From positions 1 to 64,000 of the forward strand of contig CACLTO010000004.1 of assembly GCA_902609915.1 (NCBI GenBank): a stretch of DNA of 64,000 nucleotides, written 5' to 3'. Source of the DNA: an uncultured Pelagibacteraceae bacterium (lineage in GTDB: Bacteria > Pseudomonadota > Alphaproteobacteria > Pelagibacterales > Pelagibacteraceae). The position numbers were made by a program, and so were the translations under genes. Positions 41,763 to 51,600 of the stretch are shown one piece after another. The stretch's first letter is position 1; every line of letters starts with the position of its first letter. The notes beneath the pieces are model-generated. The model had not been told where the DNA came from. It worked only from the letters and a program-made list of their open reading frames with translations, and did no database searches.

Positions 41763-42404
41763 TTATTCGATAGAGCCTGGAGAAAAAAACCTAAATTTTT
41801 TTACTTTTTTTTCCTCATTTTTGTCATTTTTTTTAATTTCAGATTTATTGAAATTATCACGAAGGCTTACTACTTCGCTACTATTGACTTCGATTTTTTG
41901 CTGCTCTTGTATTACATTGTCATTATTTTCATTGCTATAGGAATTAATCCTTGTTTCTATGTAATTTGTTTTATCCTCTATATCTTTATTTTTTGACTCG
42001 ATATTTATTGAAGTTTTTCTAATTTCTTTCTTTATTTTGTTAACTTTGTTATCTAGCTCGGTCTCTTCTTTGGTTAGCTGTTCGGTTTGTTTTAAACGGT
42101 TTTCAAATGCACTAACTTTATCCTCTAATTCCTTTTGTTTATTTAATTCTTCTTTTTTTGTATTTAAATCATTTTCTAAATTAGATATTTTTTCTTGATG
42201 CTCTTTTTTCCTTAAATTAATTTTCATCTCTGTTTTTTCTAAATCACTTGTTAATTCTAGCAATCTACTTTCAAGATATTGAGTTCTGGTTTCATATATC
42301 CATTGTTCATTACAATGCTTACACTTAATTAATTTTCCCTCTAGCTCAGTACCTTCATTCATTATATAAAATTTTTGTTTACAACTTTTGCAATGGATCA
42401 TCAT
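41763..42404 (-). CDS. MJ0042-type zinc-ribbon coiled-coil protein
   Basis: MIHCKSCKQKFYI...LIKCKHCNEQWIY followed by continuous coiled coil. Confidence 0.82.
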   Translation of the reverse strand: MMIHCKSCKQKFYIMNEGTELEGKLIKCKHCNEQWIYETRTQYLESRLLELTSDLEKTEMKINLRKKEHQEKISNLENDLNTKKEELNKQKELEDKVSAFENRLKQTEQLTKEETELDNKVNKIKKEIRKTSINIESKNKDIEDKTNYIETRINSYSNENNDNVIQEQQKIEVNSSEVVSLRDNFNKSEIKKNDKNEEKKVKKFRFFSPGSIE

Positions 42405-42480
42405 ATTTATATTTAAATTTTAGCCTTATAAAATTAATGAGTCAATGATTACAATGATATGAAATAGTACTTGATATTGC

Positions 42481-43590
42481 TTATAGTTTTTGAAAAATTC
42501 TTTTTACTACTTCATCTAAACTTTTTTGTTCTTTATCATTAAGATTTTCTAATTCAGTACGTTTAGTAACTGATTTTTCCTCACTAAACTTAGTTGAAAT
42601 CACATTAGTTTTTTCCTCTATTGATCTGTTGAGTTCTCTAATTTTATTAGAGATTTTTTCTTTTTCTATTTCAATATCTGATAAATTTACTCTAATCGCA
42701 TCACTATTTTTTTGTGCTAACAAAAGTTCGCTAGACAATCTAACATTTTCATCTTGGTAAAATTTAATTTTATTGTTTTTTTCGCTAATATCGGTTTGAC
42801 TAGATTGCTCCAAATAATTGACCTTCTCTTGTAATTTTTTAGTGTTAACAATGTATCTAGATACCGTATTTTTTAGCTCAGCATTATTAATTTCGTAAGA
42901 TCTATTCTTTTGATTAGTATTTTCCAAATAAAGATCTTTATCAGATAATTCAGATTTTAAATCTTTAATTTCATCTGATAATATTGAATTTTCTCCACTT
43001 ATTTTGCTTAAATTAATTTGTAAATCTTTACTGTTTTTTGTTAACTCTGTATTTTCCAAAATTAATTCATTATTTGCATTATCTTTTTTAATTAATTGGT
43101 TATTTAAATTATTATTATTAGATTTAAGTTGAGTATTCTCTAGTTTGATATTTTGATTTTCAAGCTTTAAAAATTCATAACTATCAAATAATAAATCATA
43201 TCTTTTTTTTAAATTATTATAGTTATCTAATAATTCTTTTTTATTTGTCTTTAAATGATCAATTTCATTTCTAAGATTTTTTATCTCTATTTGCTCGTCA
43301 ATAATTATTTTTAAAGTATTTTTTTTAATTTTCTTCTTAAGAAAATCGTATATTTCATTTACAATTTTATCCTTTATTTCATTTTTTATCGAAATCCTAT
43401 GATTAATTGAACTAATATTATTCTTTGTAAATTTTAAAATTTCATTATTTAATATTAATGGTTCTTCAACAACTTCAGTTTTATTTTCTAATTTTTTTTT
43501 ATTAATAAATTCTGGTGATTTTTCGTCATTATCTCGATTTAAAATATTATTAGTTGCTTCAACAATTTCCTTAATAGAATAAATTTTCAT
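42481..43590 (-). CDS. coiled-coil protein, paralog of 40871..41740 with extra N-terminal region
   Basis: ELKNTVSRYIVNTKKLQEKVNYL...KIKFYQDENVRLSSELLLAQKN...LDEVVKRIFQKL; N-terminal MKIYSIKEIVEATNNIL. Confidence 0.8.
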   Translation of the reverse strand: MKIYSIKEIVEATNNILNRDNDEKSPEFINKKKLENKTEVVEEPLILNNEILKFTKNNISSINHRISIKNEIKDKIVNEIYDFLKKKIKKNTLKIIIDEQIEIKNLRNEIDHLKTNKKELLDNYNNLKKRYDLLFDSYEFLKLENQNIKLENTQLKSNNNNLNNQLIKKDNANNELILENTELTKNSKDLQINLSKISGENSILSDEIKDLKSELSDKDLYLENTNQKNRSYEINNAELKNTVSRYIVNTKKLQEKVNYLEQSSQTDISEKNNKIKFYQDENVRLSSELLLAQKNSDAIRVNLSDIEIEKEKISNKIRELNRSIEEKTNVISTKFSEEKSVTKRTELENLNDKEQKSLDEVVKRIFQKL

Positions 43591-43675
43591 AATAATTTAC
43601 GAATCGCTATAAGCTATTTATAATTCATGCTTTCTTATATTCAAGTAATGGTTGTATATTAGAGTTTAGAAGGAT

Positions 43676-44389
43676 TTAAGCGGTGATAAATATTCTACTA
43701 TTATCTGAGTCCGTTACACATACACAAGATAATTTTCCTGAAAAATAACACCCACTATCAATATTAATTCTAAAAGGATCACTTATTATGATCTCTTCTG
43801 GAGTATGACCATGAACAATAACCTTTTCCGATTGAAAATCTTTTTTAAAAAAGTCTTTAGATCTTGACCATAAATAGTCTTCTTTAGTTTGTTCAGATAA
43901 TTTATTAGAGGGATTAATTCCTGCGTGGACAAAAAAATAATTTTTTGTTGAATATACTAATTCTAAGTTTTTAAAAAAATCTATATGACTATCTTCAATA
44001 TTATTTAAAAATTTATTTCTTAATCCATCAATAACCTCATCTTCAAAACCATCTTTAATAAATTCTACAATCTCAATATTATAACTTCTAAATGTTTGGT
44101 CTGCACCAAAGTTAAGCCAATTTTTAATATTATTATGTTTATTAATTAAAAAATCGATTAGAAATTGATCATGATTTCCCAGTAAATTAATAGTATTAAT
44201 CTTATCTTCTTTTAATTTTAGAATTTGATCAATAACCTGTTTAGAATTTTTTCCTCTATCGATATAATCCCCTAGATAAATTAATACATCTTTTTTAACA
44301 TCAAAATTCTTATGAGTAAGTATTTTTTTATGAAGTGAGGTTAACTCTTTAAAACAGCCGTGGATGTCTCCAATAGCGAAATAATTCAT
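43676..44389 (-). CDS. calcineurin-like metallophosphatase (PP-type / diadenosine tetraphosphatase-like)
   Basis: FAIGDIHGCFKELTSL, YLGDYIDRGKNSKQV, NLLGNHDQFLIDF, VHGHTPEE. Confidence 0.92.
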   Translation of the reverse strand: MNYFAIGDIHGCFKELTSLHKKILTHKNFDVKKDVLIYLGDYIDRGKNSKQVIDQILKLKEDKINTINLLGNHDQFLIDFLINKHNNIKNWLNFGADQTFRSYNIEIVEFIKDGFEDEVIDGLRNKFLNNIEDSHIDFFKNLELVYSTKNYFFVHAGINPSNKLSEQTKEDYLWSRSKDFFKKDFQSEKVIVHGHTPEEIIISDPFRINIDSGCYFSGKLSCVCVTDSDNSRIFITA

Positions 44390-44394
44390 TATTT

Positions 44395-45792
44395 TTAGTC
44401 AACCTTTTGAAATAAAACTACAAATATAGTTCTCATTAAAATATAAATATCCAGCATTAAATTCCAGTTTTTAATATAGTATAAATCATACTGAAAACGT
44501 TTATTCATTGATCCGTCTTCATCAGTAGGCCCCCTTAATCCATTAACTTGTGCCCATCCCGTTATACCTGGTAGACATTTATGTCTTTGCATAAAATTTT
44601 GAACTTCCTTTGAATAATATTTTGTATGATCAGTCATATGGGGTCTTGGCCCTACTATCGACATATCACCCTTTAAAACATTAAAAAATTGAGGTAGCTC
44701 ATCAATACTTAATCTTCTAATTATTTTGCCAACTTTTAAAAGTCTTCCGTCACCTGCTTTCACTTGTAATGTCTCATTTTTATTCTTCATATTTTTTATA
44801 GATCTTAATTTTAAGATATTAAAAGATTTACCATCCCAGCCAGTTCTTTTTTGTTTAAAAAAAATTGGAAAACCATCCTCTAATACAATTAAAATAGAAA
44901 AAATTATTATTATCGGTAATGAAATTATAATGAAAATTAAAGAAAATATCTTATCCATTAAAGTTTTTAATAAAAAACTTGTACCGTAAAAAGGGGAAAA
45001 AGAGACATTATAAAAGTCAAAGCCTGCCTCACTATCTAATCCCTCAACAAATTTAAATTTTGATTCTGGTTGAATTAAACGACAATCAATTGAATAATTT
45101 AGAAATTTTTCAATTATACTTTCTATATATGATTGTGTTTTAGTATTTGAAATTATCCAAACTTGTCCGATAGAATGATGGTTTAGAATTTGACCAAAAT
45201 TCTCGTTCAGACTAAAACTTGGTATTCCATAAAAATTTGTATCTTTTTTATCAAGTTGATCTATTGCTATTAAACACTTAATCACAGAGTTGCTAACTTT
45301 CTTTGGAAATTTTTTTATAATATCTTGACAAGATATTGCATCTCCGATTAATAAAACATTTCTCTGTATGGAATTTGATTTAACTAATTGAGCATAAACG
45401 TAATCAAAAAACACCTTAGAAAAAAGGAATAAGAAAGATGAAATACCTATATTTGTAAAAAGCCATATACGTGAATAATTATCTGTGGTTTTAAAAATTA
45501 CAGTAACCAAAATTACAAAAATAAAAGTTTGGATTAACAACAAAAATTCAATTCTAAGCCATTGAACTGTTCCTTTGATATATCTTTTTTCTTTAGTAGT
45601 AAAAATTGAGAGAATAAAGAAAATAACTACAATAAATATTGAGGCCTCTAAATAAGACTCTGATAAATTCCATGTATTATTTCTTATGTAAAAAGAAATA
45701 ATACTGCTAACAAATAATATTATACTTAAAAATGAATAATAAAATAATAAAAAAGATTTATCATCTCTTTGAAATATTTTTTCAAATATCAT
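44395..45792 (-). CDS. undecaprenyl-phosphate sugar phosphotransferase (WcaJ/WbaP-like)
   Basis: C-terminal FKQKRTGWDGKSFNILKLRSI...RLSIDELPQFFNVLKGDMSIVGPRPHM...KCLPGITGWAQVNGLRG. Confidence 0.93.
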   Translation of the reverse strand: MIFEKIFQRDDKSFLLFYYSFLSIILFVSSIISFYIRNNTWNLSESYLEASIFIVVIFFILSIFTTKEKRYIKGTVQWLRIEFLLLIQTFIFVILVTVIFKTTDNYSRIWLFTNIGISSFLFLFSKVFFDYVYAQLVKSNSIQRNVLLIGDAISCQDIIKKFPKKVSNSVIKCLIAIDQLDKKDTNFYGIPSFSLNENFGQILNHHSIGQVWIISNTKTQSYIESIIEKFLNYSIDCRLIQPESKFKFVEGLDSEAGFDFYNVSFSPFYGTSFLLKTLMDKIFSLIFIIISLPIIIIFSILIVLEDGFPIFFKQKRTGWDGKSFNILKLRSIKNMKNKNETLQVKAGDGRLLKVGKIIRRLSIDELPQFFNVLKGDMSIVGPRPHMTDHTKYYSKEVQNFMQRHKCLPGITGWAQVNGLRGPTDEDGSMNKRFQYDLYYIKNWNLMLDIYILMRTIFVVLFQKVD

Positions 45793-45830
45793 TTAAAAAT
45801 TATATTTGATTTGTTCCTAATTATTAAGTC

Positions 45831-48017
45831 TTAACTATAGCTTTTATATTTATTGTAATAACCACCATATTGGTAGTAACCATAATAGCTTGCTTTAGAA
45901 GTATCTAAATCGTTAAAAATTAATCCATCTACTTTAACTTGAACGCCATTTAATTTTTTTAATACAGATTTAATCCCAACTAACTTTGTAACATTAGACC
46001 TTGCGATCAGGAAGTTATGATCAGTAGCCTGACTTATGAATAACGTATCACTCACCGGTTGTATCGGAGGTGTATCAATAATCACATAGTCATAATTTTT
46101 CTTCAGAGCATCAAAAAAACTTTTTAATTTTGATGTGGTTGTTAAATCTGTTAAGTCTGACCTTCTCGTTCCTGATGTCATTACCTCAATATCTGATCCT
46201 GGTAGTTTCATGATACAATCACTCATTTTAACCTTTCCCTGAATAATATCACTAAACCCTACTGTAGGTGCCTCATCTGCAAGGTTAGTTTTGCTTAACA
46301 CTGAAGGTCTTCTTATATCAGTTTCAATTAAAAGAACTTTGCCAATTTTAGAAAATGCTAAAGCTGTATTTAATGAAACTGTAGTTTTACCTTCTCCAGA
46401 GTAAGTCGAGCTTATTAATAATGATTTGTTTTTTTGATATTTTGCAACCAATAAAGTTCTTAAAGTTCTAATACTCTCTGAAAATTCAGAATTTACATCC
46501 TCTATAAATATCTGGGACAAATGGTATCCTTTATCTAATTTTTTTACTTTTGGAAGCGTTGCTAATACTGGAATATTGAAATTTTCAAGATGTGATGGTT
46601 CAATAACTGTGTTACTATTAAATTCTAAATATATCAAACCTCCAAAAAGAATTATAAACGATGTAAGATAAAACATTATAGTAATTTTTGTTACATTTGG
46701 AGATACGGGTAATAGCGGTAAAAGTGCATTTTGAATTATTCTAACATTTGATGATTGAAGCTCTTTAACTTCATTTGTTTCCTTCATTCTTTGAAGAAAA
46801 GTTTCATAAATTCTATTATTTGTCTCAACTTCACGCACATATTGTTGTAATGCAACATCCTTTTCCTCTAATGCTTGTAATTCAAATTTTGCTTGATCAA
46901 GTTCCGATTCACTCGACTCTATAAAACCCCTTAAATTTGATAATTCAAAAGCAGCTGCTGCAATATTTTCCTCTAAGATTTCTTTAAGCCGGTTATCTAA
47001 ATTTTGTTTGGTTTTGAGTGCCTTTTTAACTTTTGGATGTTCATCGGTGTAAATAATTTGAAGTGCCTCAATATTATTATTAGTAGCATTAATATTTGTT
47101 CTAATATTATCTACCTCTTTTTTGTTTCTAAGATCTGCTATAGCTAACAGTTCATCAACATTTCCATCAGCTAGTTTAATTGAGGTAAGATCATTCTGTT
47201 TTTTTTGTAACTCTCTATTTGCTTCAATAATTCTTTGAGAGACAGATTTAATTTGATCAATCTTAAGATCTTTAATGTCTCCTATATCTATTAAATTATT
47301 CTCTTTCTTATAATTCAGCAATTTTTGTTCAGCAATTTCCATTTGCTTTAAAAGCTTAGATAATCTTACGTTTATTTGCTGATTAGCATAGTTTGTAACT
47401 TTAACCTTTGTATCAACATCATATTTTAAATATGCATCTATAACTTGTTCTAATAAAAATTTTGCAAATTCAGCACTTCCTGAATTCATTGTTATATTTA
47501 CAACATCACTGTTTCTTATTTGAGATACGGCTAAATTATCTGTAATATAATTTTTCAAAATAATTTTTAGATCATCTTGATTAGTCGTATCTTTTTTTTT
47601 ATTGAAATTTAAGAATCTTAAATTTTTAGCAAAATAATTTTTCGGTAATCTTTTGTACAGATCTGTAATATTATCTAAATTTTTTGGATCTAATAAAATT
47701 GAAGATATAACTTCGTCACTTTCTATTATTTGAATTTGATTATTAATATAATTATTATTACTAAACCCTGTTCTCCCAGTTTCTCCATCATATACTTCTT
47801 CTATATTAACAATGTTTTTTGTTGACTCCTCAATTACTAGAGTTGCTTGACTTTGGAAAATTGGGTTAATATTTAAAGATATAAATAATCCAAGTAGTCC
47901 AAACAAAAGAGGGACAATTAAAAGTATTCTTTTAAATTTTAAAAGTATGATCCAATAATGAGCTAAATTTAATTGCTCATTAATATCACCTATTCTTTCT
48001 AATAAACTTTTTTCCAT
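45831..48017 (-). CDS. Wzc-like polysaccharide co-polymerase/tyrosine autokinase
   Basis: Wzz N-terminal domain, Walker motif SSTYSGEGKTTVSLNTALAFS, YDYVIIDTPPI, Tyr-rich tail YYGYYQYGGYYNKYKSYS. Confidence 0.93.
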   Translation of the reverse strand: MEKSLLERIGDINEQLNLAHYWIILLKFKRILLIVPLLFGLLGLFISLNINPIFQSQATLVIEESTKNIVNIEEVYDGETGRTGFSNNNYINNQIQIIESDEVISSILLDPKNLDNITDLYKRLPKNYFAKNLRFLNFNKKKDTTNQDDLKIILKNYITDNLAVSQIRNSDVVNITMNSGSAEFAKFLLEQVIDAYLKYDVDTKVKVTNYANQQINVRLSKLLKQMEIAEQKLLNYKKENNLIDIGDIKDLKIDQIKSVSQRIIEANRELQKKQNDLTSIKLADGNVDELLAIADLRNKKEVDNIRTNINATNNNIEALQIIYTDEHPKVKKALKTKQNLDNRLKEILEENIAAAAFELSNLRGFIESSESELDQAKFELQALEEKDVALQQYVREVETNNRIYETFLQRMKETNEVKELQSSNVRIIQNALLPLLPVSPNVTKITIMFYLTSFIILFGGLIYLEFNSNTVIEPSHLENFNIPVLATLPKVKKLDKGYHLSQIFIEDVNSEFSESIRTLRTLLVAKYQKNKSLLISSTYSGEGKTTVSLNTALAFSKIGKVLLIETDIRRPSVLSKTNLADEAPTVGFSDIIQGKVKMSDCIMKLPGSDIEVMTSGTRRSDLTDLTTTSKLKSFFDALKKNYDYVIIDTPPIQPVSDTLFISQATDHNFLIARSNVTKLVGIKSVLKKLNGVQVKVDGLIFNDLDTSKASYYGYYQYGGYYNKYKSYS

Positions 48018-48120
48018 TTTAATATTTTGAGAATCTAATTAAAAACGATTCGCTTACAAGTTGTTTTTTATTTTTTGAGTCTATCTGGTAAATTTTTTTA
48101 TCAACATACAATATATAGTA

Positions 48121-48654
48121 CTAATATTTAGACAAAACAACTCTTCCCGTCTCATCACTGAATCTAGGAATATTTCTTAAATAATAAAGCTTAAGAGTTT
48201 TATTTTTCTTTTTATTATTTTTCGAAAGAATAAAAAGATTTAAGAAATTTTTTTCAAACTCAATTTTATCAACATCATTATTAATCTGATGAAGTACTTT
48301 TGTTTCCCAATATTTATAATCTAACGCAGATTTCCTTTCTGTTTTTTTTATAAGATTGAAAATTTTCTTACTATATAGACTGGTGCCCCCAATATCCTTT
48401 TTATTAATCATTATGGGTTTGATAAAAAAAATCGAGTAATTGTATGGTAAAAAATTGATTGTTTTTGAAAAATAATCATCAATTTTAGTGCTGTAAGATA
48501 TTATTAATATAGAGAAAATATTATATAAAGAGATTATAATTAAGCTAATTATTAAAATTTTGTTTATGTATTTATTTAAGAAAAACACATTTAATTTTAT
48601 CAAAATAAAATTAATTTTACCATTAATTTTATCAACTGTATTTTTTTGTAACAT
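48121..48654 (-). CDS. hypothetical membrane-anchored protein (start uncertain)
   Basis: One N-terminal TM segment and a soluble tail; annotated start overlaps the divergent 48566 CDS; alternative GTG at 48588. Confidence 0.5.
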   Translation of the reverse strand: MLQKNTVDKINGKINFILIKLNVFFLNKYINKILIISLIIISLYNIFSILIISYSTKIDDYFSKTINFLPYNYSIFFIKPIMINKKDIGGTSLYSKKIFNLIKKTERKSALDYKYWETKVLHQINNDVDKIEFEKNFLNLFILSKNNKKKNKTLKLYYLRNIPRFSDETGRVVLSKY

Positions 48655-51600
48655 TTCTCATTCTGAACAGATCTTTACAGGATTTGTAGAGTCTCTAGAA
48701 GGTCAGGCAAAAAAAAACATAAATGGGAATCTGAAAAGACTAAGTGAATATGATCAAATATTTACTAATGAAAGTATTGTGGTTAGTCCAAATTCATCCA
48801 TCAATATATCATTTATTGATAATTCTATTTTAACACTTGTTGGAGATTCTGAATTTTTGGTAAAAGAATTTGATAATACTTCCCAAGAAAAGTTGTTTCG
48901 ATTAGAGATTTTAAAAGGTAAATTTACTTTTGAGTCTGGATCTATTGCAAAATCAAAAGATGATGCAATGAAAATTATTTTGTCTGAAATTGAAGTTGTT
49001 CTTAACGGAACGCTTGTTACGGGTGAAAATTCAGAGGCTAATAAATCAATAGCCTTAGTAGAAGACTCTATGGGAAAAATTGGGAGTTTGAAAGTTACAG
49101 TTGGGGATCAAACTACAACGATATCTGAACCTTCAGTTGGTATAAATATTTCAGGATCACAAATTCAGCAAACTACTCTTAGTACGGAAGAAGTAGATCA
49201 AATTAAAGAAATAAAAAAAGAAGCATTAATTAAATCATCAACGCAAAGCGAAGAGGATATTGATAGAGCTTTATCAAAACAATTAGCTAATGGAACAATC
49301 CCTGATTCAAATGGAGATGGTATTGCTGATGCAAACGACATTGAGGCTTATAAAAATGAAATTTATGATTTTAGAGGAGAAAGATTTGATTATTTTGTAG
49401 AATATTCTACAGGAGCTGACATGGGATTGATGTCAGATATAATTATGAATTCTGATCCAAGTCAGTCAATGTATCTTATGCAAAGTATGATTGATTTCGA
49501 CCAAGCTAATACTACCAATCTAATGGATGAGGTTGCAAAGGCTGGATTTGATGTATTTTCACATATGGCTCAAGCAGATGGTTTAGACCCAACTATGCCT
49601 TATATGGATGAAACTTTTGATTTCAATGAAATTAGAACTTCAATAGTTGATGGGATGATCTTAGATCAATCTGAGCAATCAATTGATGCAATAGCAAGAG
49701 TAATGGCTGTAAGTGATCCTTCGATGAGTACATATTTAGTAGAAGAGATCTCAAATATTACACCGCAAGGTGATGAAAATTTTTCAATAGACATATTAGC
49801 TAGTTTCACAGAAATGGCGCCAGAAAAGTTAGCTGAATTTTATGAGGAAGATCCCGAAACAATGAATAAATTAACAACCAATGCATTTCAAAATGCTGAT
49901 GAAGGAGATATTGAAATGATGGCAACGATAATGCAAGAAACTTCTCCAAAAGATACTGCTTTATTGATGACAAATTTAGTTGAAAATAATCCTGAAATGA
50001 TTGCTGGAGTTTACGGCACTCTAGCAGAGCAAGATTTTGATCTATTTGATCATATAGAATCTGCAAAAGTTAAATCTGGTGAAACTGTAACTGTAAGTAT
50101 CGCAAATGACTCTATGTATGGAACAGAAATCAGTGATGGAGGTCAAATAATGAATATGGTTGTAGATGACAATATCATTGCTTATCAAGATGAGTATTTC
50201 CAAAACTTTAAAGGAGAAGTTTTTGCTGAAATAATAGCTCATTCAGAGGGGACCTCTTCTGAAGTTGTAGCCGAACTTATGATGGATACAACTAATGGTG
50301 ATACTGCAATGTTTATGATGGAAGCTGTAATGAATGAAAATCCAGATGTGCTAAGTGATGTTATGAATAATTTTGCTGATCAAAATTTTGATATCTTCGA
50401 ACATATAGAAGAGACTACAATTGACGAAGAAAATATTGATATTGATGATAATCAATCTGAAAATATTCTAGTTACAGATGAGAACTTAACTACTACATCT
50501 TCACCAACTGTTGTTACAGACAACATATCTTCAGGCTCAGAAAATAAAATTCGATTAACAAAAGCTGAACGACAAGCTTTAAAAGAAGAAAGAAAAGCAA
50601 AAAGAAAAGCTGAAAAAATTGCTAAACAAGAAAAAAGGAAAGCAGAAAGACAAGCAGCAATTGCTGAGAGAAAAGCAGTAAATAAAGCTGCAAGAATAGC
50701 GACCAGAGAAGGTAATGAAGAAGAAATTGAATTTGATAACATTGAAGATGATTTAAAAGAATTTAAAACAGAAGTATTTAAAGAAATGATTGAAAATTCT
50801 AATCAAAATACAATGTCTACAATGGCTAAATTAGTGACTACTACAGATAACTCTACTGTCTCACTTATTTTTGAAACAGTTATTTCCGAACAGAACAATC
50901 CTGAAGAAAATATCGATAATATTTCAAATCAAAACTTAGCTTTAGATTTTATGGACAATCTGAGTAATGTTGACTCTGAAATAGTGGAAACAATTTACGA
51001 GACTCAAACTGAACTAGTAAATGATATTGTTGATACAGCACTATCAGATGTATCATCTGAAGATTCTGAAGCTATAGCTAATATAATATCTTCTTCAGGA
51101 AATAATGAAGTGATAGAGATGGTGTTTAATAATATTGTCTCTTCAAATGATCAATCATTAACAACTGAAGTCTTTACAACTCTTGCTGAAAGTGAAGATG
51201 GTGCAGATGCAATAATTACAATGGCCTCAACTAATCAAAGTCTTTATGAAAATATTGCACAAGATATTGATTCAACATATATGACTGCAGCATCTTTATA
51301 TACTGATACAACTTCACAATATAATACATCTACAACAGCAGCAGCTGCTGCAACATCTGCTTCAGATACTACAGCTTATGCTGCTGGTGATATATCTTGG
51401 ACGACCTACCCTATGTCACCTGGAACTATTTCAACCAGTTATTACGTAAGTATAACTGGAACGGCTGAGTCTATGAATGGCGTAGTTTATTCTGTGTCGG
51501 ACTTACCAGATGGATTAACTTTAGATTATTCTACTGGAATGATTTTTGGTACACCAACAAGTCCTGGCGTTTTTAACACAACAATTACCGCGACAGATAT

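Noticed and set aside
41727-41996. Plus ORF of 89 aa with hydrophobic composition
   Set aside because: Antisense to the zinc-ribbon coiled-coil gene; charged heptads on one strand give hydrophobic codons on the other.
50452-50742. Minus ORF of 96 aa that looks like a membrane protein (FTAFLSAIAACLSAFLFSCLAIFSAFLFAFLSS)
   Set aside because: It is the antisense of the Lys/Ala/Glu-rich helix in the giant plus-strand CDS; the hydrophobicity is an artefact of codon complementarity.
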